A stretch of 64,000 bases of DNA from Palsa-504 sp963739135. GTDB lineage: Bacteria; Actinomycetota; Actinomycetes; Streptosporangiales; Streptosporangiaceae. Below, in pieces: positions 17,989 to 29,653 of the stretch. The stretch spans positions 1-64,000 of the forward strand of contig CAVTZG010000008.1 in the NCBI GenBank assembly GCA_963739135.1, written 5' to 3'. A program made the position numbers and the translations under genes. The notes beneath the pieces were generated by a model that was not told the origin of the DNA, did no database searches, and saw nothing but the letters and a program-made list of their open reading frames with translations. The first letter of the stretch is position 1. Each line of letters opens with the position of its first letter.

Positions 17989-18304
17989 GATTGAAGTGTC
18001 AGCCGCGGCCGGCGCGATGTCGCCAGTGATAATCCCCGGTTTTCCTGGGACCTGTCCGCCCTTCCCTAGGGTCCTGCCCCAGGGTCGTTCCCTAGTCCGG
18101 CCCCTGTCGTTTGTGTCGTGGTTCCCGCCGCCCTTCGCCGGGGATGACGCCCAGGCCAGCCGCCTGCGCAGCCTCTCCCGGTTACGTGCGGGGGTGGCCG
18201 GCGGGCCGCCGCCGCGGGGCTGTGTACGGTGGGGAGCTCGCGTGCCCGCGCTGCTCCCTCAGGCCCGGTTCGGGTCCGGGATGGCTGGCCGGGATGACAA
18301 CGTC
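17989..18304. promoter_or_regulatory. ABC-operon upstream region with repeated CCCTAGGG-type motifs
   Basis: No gene fits here. Reading towards the ABC operon, two related blocks occur about 60-130 bp upstream of its first ATG: CCGGACTAGGGAACG and CAGGACCCTAGGGAAGGG, followed by ACAGGTCCCAGG. They are half-site relatives of the GGGACCTAGGTCCC palindromes elsewhere in the window and may be operator sites. The right-hand part overlaps nothing recognisable before the LAL-regulator stop. Confidence 0.35.
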
Positions 18305-21103
18305 TCAGGGGCTCCGTGTCAGCGGGGCCGCTGCCTCATCTGCGGCGCTGAGCGACCCCTGCTCCGGTTTCCCGAGACGCCGGGCGAGCTCCCGCCGCGA
18401 CCGGATGTCGAGCTTCATAAATATGTGCGAGAGATGGAACTCGATCGTCTTCACGCTTACATAGAGCTCGTCCGCTGTTTCCTTGTTGGTCAGGCCCTTT
18501 GCGACGGCACGTGCCACAGCGAACTCAGCGGTGGTGAGCCCGAGCTCACGGCGCGTTTGGCCAGGCCCCGGCGGGGCCTGGCACCGGGCGAGCTCCTGGT
18601 CACACAGCTGCGCGTAGGGACCGGCCCCCAGGGCAGCCAGGCGGCCCGAGGCCGAGCGCAGCCGCGCCAGCGCCCGCTTGCGCTGCCCGCTCTGGCGAAG
18701 GAACCTCGCCTCGTCCATTTCCAGCTGCGCCAGCACGAGCGGAACCCGAAGGCCGCTCGCGTGCTCCCAGGCGCCGGCGAAGGCCCGGGACGCCGCCGCA
18801 CGGTCTCCCCGCGCCATCGACAGCAGCGCCCTGAGCCGGGCGGTGCTGGCACTGGCAAGCGGAGAAGCGCCGTCGTCTTGGAGCTGCTCGAGCTCGCCGA
18901 GACGTTGAGCAGCAAGGTCGACCTGGCCCAGCGCGATGAGGGCCTCGACCTCCAGCGAACGCCAGTCGAGCAGGCCGGTGATCCCGAACCATTTGCCCTT
19001 CCACTCCTCGCGCACCCTGGCCACCGCGTGGAGGGCGTCGGCCGGGGCCCCGCGGGCCAGGGCAAGGGCCGCCTCGGCAGTAACCGTGCCCGCCCACGCC
19101 TCTCCCAGCGCTGCCGCCGCAGCGTGAGCAGCCTCGATGTGGCGGGCGGCCAGAGCGAAGTCCCCCCGGCCGATCGGTACCAGGGTGCCAAAGTGGTGGA
19201 CGAGGGCGGACAAAATACCGTAGCCGGCGTCGCGCACCAGGGACATGGCAAGCTCGGCGTGGGCCAGCGCGTCGTCCCAGGCACCCAGCAGGTACTCCGC
19301 ACACGCGAGGTAGGTCAGGCACACGCCCGCGAAGCGAGCCGACGACCCGCCTCTCAGCCGGGCCGCGGCGTGGGACAGGTCCGGGAAGGCGAGTTCCGGG
19401 TAACCCGCCCACAGGCGGGCGGTCCCGCGCAAGATGAGCGCGTCCAGATCGATAGCAGCCAGCTGCTCGCCCGGTCCCGGCAGCTGCTCGAGCAGGGCCA
19501 GCGCCTCTGGCACCCGGTAGGTCCAGACCAGTGCCAGGGAAAGCAGGCAACGGGCACGGTGGTGCACAGGCGGGTTGCCCTCGGCGGCCTCCACGGCTCT
19601 CCTGCCCCACAGGACCGCTTCCTCCCCGCGCTCCTGCATGAGAAAAACGGGGACCTGCTCACACAGCGCCGAGGCCAACCACGGCTCGGATCGGTCCCCG
19701 GCCTGCCACGCCTCACCAAGCCGCTGCTCCGCGCTCACCAGGCGGCCGGCGAACAGGTCAAGGGTACCCAGCAGGGCACTGCGCCGGCCGCTCGGTGCGG
19801 CCCGCCCGGCAAGCGGCGCCAGCGCCTCGGCGCCGGCCACGTCACCTCCAGCCAGGTGGGCCTCGAACGCGTCGAACAGGCGGCGCTCCCGCGGGCCGGC
19901 CTCGCCGCTGGCCGTCACCGCCTGGGCGAACAACGAGGCAGCCAGCGCCGTCCGCCCACTGCCTTGGGCGGCGCGAGCCGCCTCCTCCAGGTCGACGGCC
20001 AAGGCCTCGTCGGGACCGGCGGCCGCCGCCACCCGGTGCGCGAGGGAACGCTCCCCGCCTAGCAGGCCCGCCGCCCGCCGGTGCAGCGCCGCACGCCGTG
20101 CCGCACCGAGGTCGTAGTAGACAGCGCTCCTGACCAGCGGGTGCACGAACGAGATGTCATCGCCCAGCTCGCCGGGGACCTCAGCCAGAACCGAGGCGGC
20201 GGCAGCCTGCTCCAGGGCTACCGGCGGGTCGTCGATCCCGGCCAGCTCGCCCGCCAGGCGCAGCGGTGATCGTTGCCCGAGCACGGCGGCCGCCATCACC
20301 AGGTCCTGGGCCGCAGGCTGCAGCCGGGAAACCCTGGCCAGCAGAAGGCTGGCCAGGTCCCTGGGCACCCGGGGCGGGCCATGAACCCGGTCCAGCTGCC
20401 CGGCCCCCAGCTCCTGGAGCAGCGCAACGCAGTACAGGGGGTTGCCGGCCGTGTGCTCCAGGAGCAAAGCGGCAGCGCGCCCGGAGAGCTGGCCGGCCCC
20501 CAGCTCCCCGCTCAGTTCGACCAGCTCGGCTGTTCCCAGAGGATCAAGCTGAAGACGCGTCGCTCGCTCGTCACCCGCGACGAAGCGGTACCAGCCCTCC
20601 CCGTAGCGGGCAAGCTGCCCCGGCCGTGCCGTCACCACCACAAGAACGCGGTCCGCCACCAGGCGGCGCAGGCAAAACAGCAGGGAGCGCGCCGACAGCG
20701 GATCCGACCAGTGCAGATCGTCCACCAGCAACAGCGTCAGCTGGCCCGACCGCCCCAGCGTGTCGAAGACCGACAGCAGTTCGGCCCCCACCGCCAACGG
20801 GTCCAGGCTCTCGGCCAGCTCGCCACTCAACAGCGCCGGCGTGGCCACTCCCAGGCTCCGGGCGGCCGCGGCAACCTGGCAGATGACGCCGTAACTCAGG
20901 CTGGACTCGCCTTCATCCCCGCTCGCCCGCAGCACGGCGGTACCGCCAGCGGCCGGCACGAACCTGGCGAGCAAGCTGGACTTGCCCATCCCCGCTTCGC
21001 CCTCGACGAGCACCACCTGAGGCTGGTCGGCGCGCGCCTTGGCCGCCAGGTCTGCCAGCACGGCCAGCTCCCGCTGACGCCCCACGAAAACCTGGCTGGC
21101 CAT
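18305..21103 (-). CDS. LAL-family LuxR-type regulator (AAA ATPase - TPR-like - LuxR HTH)
   Basis: 932 residues from the ATG at 21103, where the family start MASQVFVGRQREL lies. Walker A is EGEAGMGKSS at about 34-43, Walker B LTLLLVDDLHWSD, then a long helical/TPR-like region and a C-terminal LuxR helix-turn-helix (LTTAEFAVARAVAKGLTNKETADELYVSVKTIEFHLSHIF) at about 860-920. LAL regulators are large ATP-dependent activators of catabolic or antibiotic genes. It is divergent from the hydrolase fossil and has no clear partner gene, so its target is unknown. Confidence 0.93.
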   Translation of the reverse strand: MASQVFVGRQRELAVLADLAAKARADQPQVVLVEGEAGMGKSSLLARFVPAAGGTAVLRASGDEGESSLSYGVICQVAAAARSLGVATPALLSGELAESLDPLAVGAELLSVFDTLGRSGQLTLLLVDDLHWSDPLSARSLLFCLRRLVADRVLVVVTARPGQLARYGEGWYRFVAGDERATRLQLDPLGTAELVELSGELGAGQLSGRAAALLLEHTAGNPLYCVALLQELGAGQLDRVHGPPRVPRDLASLLLARVSRLQPAAQDLVMAAAVLGQRSPLRLAGELAGIDDPPVALEQAAAASVLAEVPGELGDDISFVHPLVRSAVYYDLGAARRAALHRRAAGLLGGERSLAHRVAAAAGPDEALAVDLEEAARAAQGSGRTALAASLFAQAVTASGEAGPRERRLFDAFEAHLAGGDVAGAEALAPLAGRAAPSGRRSALLGTLDLFAGRLVSAEQRLGEAWQAGDRSEPWLASALCEQVPVFLMQERGEEAVLWGRRAVEAAEGNPPVHHRARCLLSLALVWTYRVPEALALLEQLPGPGEQLAAIDLDALILRGTARLWAGYPELAFPDLSHAAARLRGGSSARFAGVCLTYLACAEYLLGAWDDALAHAELAMSLVRDAGYGILSALVHHFGTLVPIGRGDFALAARHIEAAHAAAAALGEAWAGTVTAEAALALARGAPADALHAVARVREEWKGKWFGITGLLDWRSLEVEALIALGQVDLAAQRLGELEQLQDDGASPLASASTARLRALLSMARGDRAAASRAFAGAWEHASGLRVPLVLAQLEMDEARFLRQSGQRKRALARLRSASGRLAALGAGPYAQLCDQELARCQAPPGPGQTRRELGLTTAEFAVARAVAKGLTNKETADELYVSVKTIEFHLSHIFMKLDIRSRRELARRLGKPEQGSLSAADEAAAPLTRSP

Positions 21104-21159
21104 GCTGAACCGTCCCGCGTTCGGTGCATACTTCCCTACTGGCCAGGATGGCACGCTCA

Positions 21160-21593
21160 TGCCGGCCAGGTACGACCAGGACACCAACGACGACCACAGG
21201 AAAGAAGACCACAGGAAAGAAGATCACGGCTGGCTGCCGCACGGCACCGGCGGGGCTCTGCAGCGCAGCATGGAATGGGTCATGTATACCGCGGCCGGGC
21301 TGCTCAGCGGCGCCATCGCCCGATGAGCATTCCCGATGCCATCCGGGCCACCGCACCCCGCCCGGTGCTGATCATCGCCGACGGGGCCAGCGCCGATCAG
21401 CCCGTCCGCAGCCCGCTGGTTCCAGGCCGCCTCACCGCCCGCCGTCCAGGTGCGGGCCGTGCCGCACGCCGGGCACACCCAGGGCCTGGCCACCGCGCCC
21501 CGGGCTTGGGAAGCCCATGTGATCAGCTTCCTGAACACGGCCCCGAACCCGGCCACCACGCCAGCCGGCCAGGGCGCCCGGCACAACGGCTAG
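21160..21593 (+). pseudogene. Alpha/beta-hydrolase C-terminal fossil
   Basis: Three consecutive frames give pieces of one protein end: SMEWVMYTAAGLLSGA (about 21270-21320), then DAIRATAPRPVLIIADGASAD (from about 21330), then, in another frame from about 21418, WFQAASPPAVQVRAVPHAGHTQGL and AWEAHVISFLNTA to a TAG at 21591. The last piece holds the catalytic His (PHAGHTQ) of a dienelactone-hydrolase-like alpha/beta hydrolase. The N-terminal two thirds are missing and at least two frameshifts are present. A 15-bp tandem duplication lies near 21195-21225. Confidence 0.7.
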
Positions 21594-21960
21594 CGCGACG
21601 GCCAGAGCCCGCGACCGGCGGCGGGGAGGATGACCTCGGCCCGGAGAGTTTCCAGCTGGTTTCGGGTGGCTCGCCCGGATGCCGAGCTCGGCATCGGAGG
21701 TTGGCCAGCGACCCCTGAACGCGCAGGCGGCGGGGGTCCCGCCGTCCTCTCCGCAGACGCGGCGCCCGGACCAGCCCATCAGTCCCGGACCACAGATCAG
21801 ATCTGGACACCTCGCCGGCGCCACGCCACCCTTACGCCCCAGAATCGGCGCCATAAAGTTCTGGAAGCCACACAAAAGGCGTGTGACCTTTGCCGTAGGT
21901 CACAAACGGCGCCTGCGGCCGGACCCGAGTCCCGCGCATTATGACTGATAGCACATTCTC
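21594..21960. other. Intergenic region before the CRISPR-like array
   Basis: No supported gene. Composition becomes less GC-rich between about 21840 and 21960. If the array is transcribed to the right, this would be the place of a leader, but I see no clear promoter boxes or cas gene. Confidence 0.35.
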
Positions 21961-22615
21961 GTCGGCGACTTCGCCCACCGCGGACGGCCATCGCCTCCCT
22001 TCTCGGTGCCGTGATTGATGATCAGTGTGTCCGCTTCGTTGCGATCCCCGGCCACCGCAGACGGCGACCGCCAGACGCCGACTTGGGCGTAGAGGTGCGG
22101 ATTGCCCGCATTGTTGCGATCCTCGGCCCCCTCCGCGGACGCCGGCTGCCAGCGCTGGTCATCCCCGCGCTGATCCTGGATATCGTGCAGTTGCGATCCT
22201 CGGCTACCGCGGATGGTGGCCGCCAGGCCCAGGCGCCGGAGGCCAGGGCCGCTTCGTCGACGTAGTTGTGATCCTCAGCCCCGACGCGGAAAGCGGCCGT
22301 CTGGCTGGGCGCCCTCTGCGTACTTGGTCATTATCCACCGGTTGCGATTCTCGGCCACCGTCAGCGGCAGCCGGCCTGGGTTGGCGCCAGCGATAACGCC
22401 GTAGCCTTTGGTGAATTCGTTGCGATCCTCGGCCACCGCGGGACAGTGGCAGCCCGGCAGAAGCCCGGCGGCTGGTAACAGATGCCGCACGGGTCGTTGC
22501 GATCCCCGGCCACCGCTGCGGCCACCGCTGCGGCCGCCAGCTGCTGACCTCGATCAGGTGGGCGATCAGCATGTCGTAGTTGCGATCCTCGCCCACCGCG
22601 GACGGCGGCCGCCAG
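21961..22615 (+). CRISPR. Degenerate orphan CRISPR-like array, 8 repeats plus one decayed unit
   Basis: Repeats begin at 22038, 22113, 22190, 22265, 22341, 22419, 22496 and 22579. Each starts GTTGCGATCC or a 1-2 base variant and most end in GCCGCCAG or similar; 37 bp is the basic length, but members reach 39-45 bp through insertions in the middle. The seven spacers are 38, 37, 38, 36, 39, 35 and 38 bp and unrelated to each other. The repeat centre can pair (GGCCACC with GGTGGCC), as in CRISPR repeats. A more decayed copy lies at 21961-21996. No cas gene is present in the window. Regular spacing with unique spacers argues for CRISPR over simple tandem repeats; the repeat variation argues for an old, inactive array. 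Confidence 0.72.
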
Positions 22616-22840
22616 CCTGTACGTCATGGGCGGGCTGCGCGAGTGACCCGGACACAGAATATCTAGTTCGGCGTGGCTCGACTCGGCCGGCTGGGCGACC
22701 GGGTTGCCGATCAGATCGGCGGTTACAGGACGCTGAACGTGCCGACTTGTGGTTACCGGGCGTGGCAGTGGGCTTCCGGCCTGTGGCGGCGCGGGGATGG
22801 CGACCGGCCTGGGCGTGCGGTCGGCACGCGGTGAGCGGTG

Positions 22841-23668
22841 TCAGGCGATGGCGCGCTGGAGCATGGCGCGGTGGGTGAGCATCCATGAGGCGCTGCGGAC
22901 GCGCCAGGTGATGGCCCAGGCGTACGGGTACCCGCCCGGGCTTGCCCCGCTGGCAGTAGCCGGGGTGACGTGGTATCTGATGGCCTCGGCGCGCGCGTCG
23001 TGTACGGCGAAGGTGATCATCTTGTCGACGAAGTCGCCGCGGTCGCGGCGGGGCAGGCCGTAACCGTCCAGGATCAGGTTGAGCTGCCGGGCCCGGACGG
23101 CGGCGCCGGGCAGCCCGCACCGCTCGGCGTCGTCGTCGTCGTGCAGCTGCGCGTTCAGCCACGCGGTCTGGGCCAGTTCCCACACCGCGTCCACCGGCCC
23201 GGCGAACTCGAAATCGACCAGCGCGATCGGCAGGCCGGCCCGGGCGATGATGTTCCACGGCCCGGTATCGCAGTGCCCGAACACCGGCCGCGACCCGGGC
23301 AGCTCCCGGCCGAACCACGGCCTCCAGCACGCGCCGGGCGGAGGGGCAAAGGTCGCGGCCGCGGCGTGCAGGCCGCGCAGCAGCTGGCCCACCCCGGCGA
23401 CCGCTTCCTCAGCCCACGGTCGCGGATGAGGGCTCGACCCCTCGATGTAGCTGAGCATCTCCCGGCCATCGGGCGCGAACCCGCCACCGACCACCCTCGG
23501 CGCGCCGGCAAAACCGGCTTCCCCCAGATGCCGCAGGAACCCCAGCACCGTCTCGCTCTGCGGGCCCGGGTCACGGTAGACCACGCCATCCCGGCGGCTG
23601 GCCTTGGAGACCTGGCTGCCGCTGCCCCACGCCTCAAGCCGCTCCTCACGGCCATCAGGCTCACCCAT
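22841..23668 (-). CDS. Aminoglycoside-phosphotransferase-family kinase
   Basis: 275 residues from the ATG at 23668. The APH/ChoK kinase fold is shown by the catalytic loop HCDTGPWNII (Brenner's motif with catalytic Asp) and the metal-binding DFEFAGP, preceded by an N-lobe with the strand DGVVYRDPG and SYIEGSSPH in the hinge. The family phosphorylates small molecules such as aminoglycosides, choline or homoserine; nothing indicates the substrate. It is not necessarily a resistance gene. It runs towards the CRISPR-like array. Confidence 0.85.
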   Translation of the reverse strand: MGEPDGREERLEAWGSGSQVSKASRRDGVVYRDPGPQSETVLGFLRHLGEAGFAGAPRVVGGGFAPDGREMLSYIEGSSPHPRPWAEEAVAGVGQLLRGLHAAAATFAPPPGACWRPWFGRELPGSRPVFGHCDTGPWNIIARAGLPIALVDFEFAGPVDAVWELAQTAWLNAQLHDDDDAERCGLPGAAVRARQLNLILDGYGLPRRDRGDFVDKMITFAVHDARAEAIRYHVTPATASGASPGGYPYAWAITWRVRSASWMLTHRAMLQRAIA

Positions 23669-24308
23669 CCCCCGATGCTGCCACCACCTCCGCACGCCAC
23701 GCACCTGGTTAATACCCGGCACGGGCAGCGTCCCCGCCGCGCCTGCCCATCCAGCCAGCGCAGGGAACGCCGGGGCCCGGCCACAAGGCCCCGAGCTGCA
23801 CGCGCATAACGCACATGCCCGCGCCGGCACCGCAATCATGTAATTCTCCCGGCCAGCGCCATATCAGGCGGTTCTTGGCAAGCCGGCAAAGAGTTCTGGT
23901 TACCTAACGTGACAAGACCGCTGCAACGATGCGCCCGCGGCTGGCTCGTCTAATCCTGGCTGGGGAACGCCCGCCGGTGTGGTGGCCTTGGGGGCGCTGG
24001 TGGCGGGGCCGTAGTAGTGGGCGTACTGCCAGAGCCCGCGGGTCAGGAGCGCGTCGTCGGGTAGCGGGCCGAACCGGCCCGGCGACAGCGCCGTCATGCC
24101 CGCCCTCGGTGCCGGTGACGACGTGCAGCCCCGCGTCCTGCGGACCGATGTCCTTTGGGCCCGCGCCTGGAGGTCATCTGCGGCCGCGTGCTAGAACTTC
24201 CGGCGGCCGTGGTACGTATTAGCAGAACAGCGTCGCCGGCCGCGGGCGGGCATGAGATCCGTCGCCGGGCCCGGGCCGTAACCGGCGCGCCTGGCCTGAG
24301 AGGGGCTG
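23669..24308. other. Intergenic region with one weak minus-strand frame
   Basis: A 65-codon minus-strand frame at 23900-24097 (MTALSPGRFGPLPDDALLTRGLWQYAHYYG in outline) reads like a genuine protein start, but no family or ribosome site supports it; it could be a small gene or a truncated one. Nothing else is seen. Confidence 0.3.
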
Positions 24309-25292
24309 GTGGCGATGATCGAAGCCATTGTGATCGTATTGGCAGTACTTGTCGTGCTCGGCGTGATCGCGGCTGGCCTTTCCGTCCGGGTGGTGCAGCA
24401 GTTCGAGCAGGGCATCGTGTTCAGGTTCGGCAAGATCCAGTCGCCGCCGCGCGGTGCGGGGCTGACGATGATCAGGCCGGTCGTCGACCGCATGCAGAAG
24501 GTCAACATGCAGATCATCGCGATGGCGGTCCCGGCTCAGGAGGGCATCACCAAAGACAACGTGACCGTGCGGGTGGACGCCGTCGTCTACTTCCGCGTGG
24601 TGGACCCGATCAAGGCGGTCGTGAACGTGCAGAACTACACGTTCGCGGTCTCCCAGCAGGCGCAGACCTCGCTGCGGTCGATCATCGGCCAGTCCGAGAT
24701 GGACCAGCTGCTCTCCGGGCGGGAGTCGGTGAACCGGGAGCTGCGCCGCATCATCGACGAGCCGACCGAAGGCCCGTGGGGCATCCGGGTCGAGCGGGTG
24801 GAGATCAAGGACGTCTCGCTGCCCGAGAACATGAAGCGGTCCATGTCCCGGCAGGCCGAGGCCGAGCGGGAACGCCGGGCCCGGATCATCACCGCCGACG
24901 GCGAGTACCAGGCCTCCAAGCGGCTGGCCGCCGCGGCGAACGTCATGGCGCGCGACCCGGCCGCGCTGCAGCTGCGGCTGCTGCAGACCGTGGTCGAGGT
25001 GGCGGGCGAGCGGAACAGCACGCTGGTCATGCCGGTCCCGGTCGAGCTGCTGAGGTTCTTCGAGAAGATGGCGCCCGGCCCCGCCCATCCCGAGCACGAG
25101 CCGGTCGAGCCCGATGACCTCGGCGACGCGGAGGTAGCCAACGCCGAGGCTGCCATCGAGGGCCGCCCATCCGCAGCCGGGCCGCCTGACGCCATACCGC
25201 CAGTGGAGGCGATCGCCATACCGCCGGTGCAGGCACCGGACATCAAGGTTCCCCAGATCAAGGCGGACGGGGAGCAAGCCGGACGGCCGTAA
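24309..25292 (+). CDS. SPFH/Band 7 (slipin-like) membrane protein
   Basis: A single N-terminal transmembrane helix (IEAIVIVLAVLVVLGVIAAGL) is followed by the SPFH domain: VRVVQQFEQGIVFRFGK, a conserved DNVTVRVDAVVYFRVVDP core, QTSLRSIIGQSEMDQLLSGRE and ERRARIITADGEYQASKRL. That is the stomatin/slipin pattern of prohibitin-related scaffold proteins that organise membrane microdomains. An acidic, Pro-rich tail of about 70 residues is specific to this protein. The true start may be the ATG at 24315, two codons in; GAGAGGGG lies upstream of both. No NfeD-type partner is adjacent. Confidence 0.9.
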   Translation: MAMIEAIVIVLAVLVVLGVIAAGLSVRVVQQFEQGIVFRFGKIQSPPRGAGLTMIRPVVDRMQKVNMQIIAMAVPAQEGITKDNVTVRVDAVVYFRVVDPIKAVVNVQNYTFAVSQQAQTSLRSIIGQSEMDQLLSGRESVNRELRRIIDEPTEGPWGIRVERVEIKDVSLPENMKRSMSRQAEAERERRARIITADGEYQASKRLAAAANVMARDPAALQLRLLQTVVEVAGERNSTLVMPVPVELLRFFEKMAPGPAHPEHEPVEPDDLGDAEVANAEAAIEGRPSAAGPPDAIPPVEAIAIPPVQAPDIKVPQIKADGEQAGRP

Positions 25293-25812
25293 GCGGCGGC
25301 TACAGGGATCTGCCCGGCCGCACGCGGACGGCATTAGGAGCATCGCGAGCGCGAGAGTGCCCGAATCCGGGAGCGGCTCGCCCGCGGCCAGGCTCGCCGC
25401 GCCCCAGCAGCACGGCTCCCGGTGCGACAGAATATCCGGATCTGGGCGGCCGGACTTGTAACCGCACCCGACCGCCAGCGCGCGCATAACGGCGAATACT
25501 TGCGCATCGGGCGCGGACCAGCGCTAGTCACTGAACGTGATCGGATTGCTGGCCCCCCGAGTTCCCTGCCGAATACGGGCGGGTGAGAGCTCCGTCGGCC
25601 ATGGGCCCCGTCCGTACCCGGATCAACCGTTTCTGCGCGTCCTGGGACTTGTCACGCAATCGCCGCCGGCTGTGGCGGATTGTGCGGCGGGGCAAGCATG
25701 GGTGGATCCGGGTGCGCCGGGACGATGATGATCATGGCGTCGGCCCTTGGGGACTCAGGTGCCGGCGATATCCCGGCCGTGCTCGTCGGCCCGCGGCACC
25801 CGGGCAGGGTCG
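25293..25812. other. Intergenic region, no supported gene
   Basis: Lies between convergent SPFH and glgX genes. A short plus-strand frame from 25583 encodes a very Arg-rich peptide (RTRINRFCASWDLSRNRRRLWRIVRRG) without a ribosome site; I do not call it. Confidence 0.35.
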
Positions 25813-27987
<2,175 letters not shown>

Positions 27988-28245
27988 GCCAGCTCCACAC
28001 CGACCGCCGCCAGCGCCGATCGCGTCCCTAGGCTCCCGCCGCCAGCGGATCCGCTACCTCCGCGCCAATCAGCGCCCGCAACAACCGCCGTCCTTGATAC
28101 CGGCCCCCGATTTCCCGTTGTGCCCGCTCACTGCGCTCAATCCAGCCCTCCCATCATCGGCACTTAAGCCTTTATACGCCGCCGAGGTCGGAATCGGCTA
28201 CCCCTAGTGACCACGCCTTGGCAGGGCAGCCCTGTTGACAGGACT

Positions 28246-28259
28246 GGGACCTAGGTCCC
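28246..28259. promoter_or_regulatory. Perfect GGGACCTAGGTCCC palindrome
   Basis: A 14-bp perfect palindrome in the 400-bp gap between glgX and the small gene at 28386, matching the GGGAC-N4-GTCCC pattern of DosR/DevR-type boxes. It could serve glgX (260 bp upstream) or the small gene (127 bp upstream). The rest of the gap shows nothing. Confidence 0.5.
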
Positions 28260-28385
28260 ATCGATTGCTGGCCATCGCTGCCGGCAGGCCCACTTGTTCC
28301 CGGGCCGAACTGGGTGTGAGGTGAAAGCGATGGGTCGCTATGACACCTCGGTCATCCGAGGGGAAGAGGCAGGAAGTGATGCGAG

Positions 28386-28613
28386 GTGAAGCACCGGGGA
28401 AAGACCGCACCTGATACATTGCCGGATGCCCGGGAAAAGCGAGAACAGATCGTCCATAGCTATGTAACCCAGAGTTACCAATGCGGGCACTTGCATCAGT
28501 CACGAGAGGAGGCCGAGCGGTGCGCCGAGGCGGTGGCTGCCCGGCTCAGCTCAAAGCCATGCCGTCTGATTACTACCTGGGTTGATCCCGGGGAAGGGCC
28601 TATGTCTGGGTGA
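28386..28613 (+). CDS. Small hypothetical protein
   Basis: 75 residues starting at GTG. A charged N-terminus is followed by VTQSYQCGHLHQSREEAERCAEAVAARLSSKPCRLITTWVDPGEG, which has the balanced composition and third-base bias of real protein, with two Cys and a His that could bind a metal. No family is recognised. It stands alone downstream of the palindrome at 28246. Confidence 0.45.
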   Translation: MKHRGKTAPDTLPDAREKREQIVHSYVTQSYQCGHLHQSREEAERCAEAVAARLSSKPCRLITTWVDPGEGPMSG

Positions 28614-29334
28614 CCGTTTTGTACCGGCATCGGATCCGGCGCCCGTTGAAGCCGGCTGCCGTCCACTGGCCGCGGCGACACCACCGACACCGGTCGCGGC
28701 ACGTGTGCTCGGCCACCGGCCTGTTCGATGTTGTGCCCTCCTGCCGCTCAGCCTCGGCGCCTCAAGGTCACAGCACTTGATCCGGAGGCCATGGCCCTCC
28801 ACGGCGTGTTCCCACCGCTCATCTTGCCGCTAGCAGGCCCAGCCCGCGGCGGCCGCCTGCATCCCTAGAGCGCCGCTGGCTGACCCCGGTAGCGGTCATG
28901 GTCTTCGGCGGCGTGGACCCGCCCGCGCGGCGCAAAGGGCCATGGCGTGTCGCGTTTATCTTTGGCGGCGAGGCCCACCGGGCGAGGCTCGCACCGGTGC
29001 GATGTCCGGCCCGATTCGTAGGTGATGCTCATGTCCGCCGGTGAGAGGTGCTCAACGAAGAGACATCGCGAAGGTCTCCGGTCACCTCGTGCAGGCGCCG
29101 CATCATACCGTGGCTCCTCCAGGCTGAGCCGGGGCCACGTCCAAGTTTTTAACTGGCAGGACAAACCGCGGATCTGTGGCTCTCCCTGCCGGGCCTGCGG
29201 CCTGCCGGGCACGCCTCAATCACCAGGGCGTCACCGGAGAAGGGACTTTCAGCCCTGTGGCACCCGCCGCCGGGACCCTACCCTCATGGCCAGATGTACG
29301 GGGGGCGAGGGCGACCACTAGAGCGGAGTCAGCG
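28614..29334. promoter_or_regulatory. Long non-coding stretch ending in a candidate DevR-type control region
   Basis: No gene is supported between 28614 and about 29200. Just upstream of the GYD gene, GGGACTTTCAGCCCT (29242-29256) and, 17 bp further, GGGACCCTACCCT fit the loose GGGACTTT-N-GGCCCT pattern described for DevR/OsdR-type boxes outside mycobacteria. They lie about 80 and 50 bp before the ATG. Confidence 0.4.
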
Positions 29335-29628
29335 ATGCGCAGTTACGTGATCTTGCTGAACTGGACCGACCAGGGGGCCAAGAACAGCCGCGAGACCCTC
29401 AAGCGCGCCAAGGCCTTCCGCGCCTTGATCGAGAGCCGTGGCGGCAAGCTCCGGGAACATCTGTACACCCTCGGCGAGTACGACATCGTCATGGTGACCG
29501 AGTTCCCCGACGATGACACCGCGACAGCCGCGGTGCTCACGCTCGCCTCCCTCGGCAACGTCCACACCAAGACCATGCGGGCCTTCACCGACGAGGAAAC
29601 AGCCGGGATCATTGCCCAACTCGGCTAA
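29335..29628 (+). CDS. GYD-domain protein
   Basis: 97 residues covering a complete GYD domain: MRSYVILLNWTDQGAKNSRETLKRAK, then GGKLREHLYTLGEYDIVMVTEFPDD (the Gly-Glu-Tyr-Asp motif that names the family) and GNVHTKTMRAFTDEE. GYD proteins form dimeric ferredoxin-like folds of unknown function, often found in stress regulons. It has a weak GGAG site upstream and possible DevR-type boxes in front. Confidence 0.9.
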   Translation: MRSYVILLNWTDQGAKNSRETLKRAKAFRALIESRGGKLREHLYTLGEYDIVMVTEFPDDDTATAAVLTLASLGNVHTKTMRAFTDEETAGIIAQLG

Positions 29629-29653
29629 GCGCCGCGCCCGTGACGGGCTAGAG

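Noticed and set aside
17960..20062. A 700-codon plus-strand open frame opposite the LAL regulator
   Set aside because: Same reason: it mirrors the codon bias of the minus-strand gene.
21102..21326. A 74-codon plus-strand small gene
   Set aside because: Its C-terminal part is better explained as one frame of the frameshifted alpha/beta-hydrolase remnant.
22204..22596. A 130-codon minus-strand open frame across the CRISPR-like array
   Set aside because: The peptide repeats AEDRN-type segments at the repeat period; it is explained by the repeats and is not a gene.
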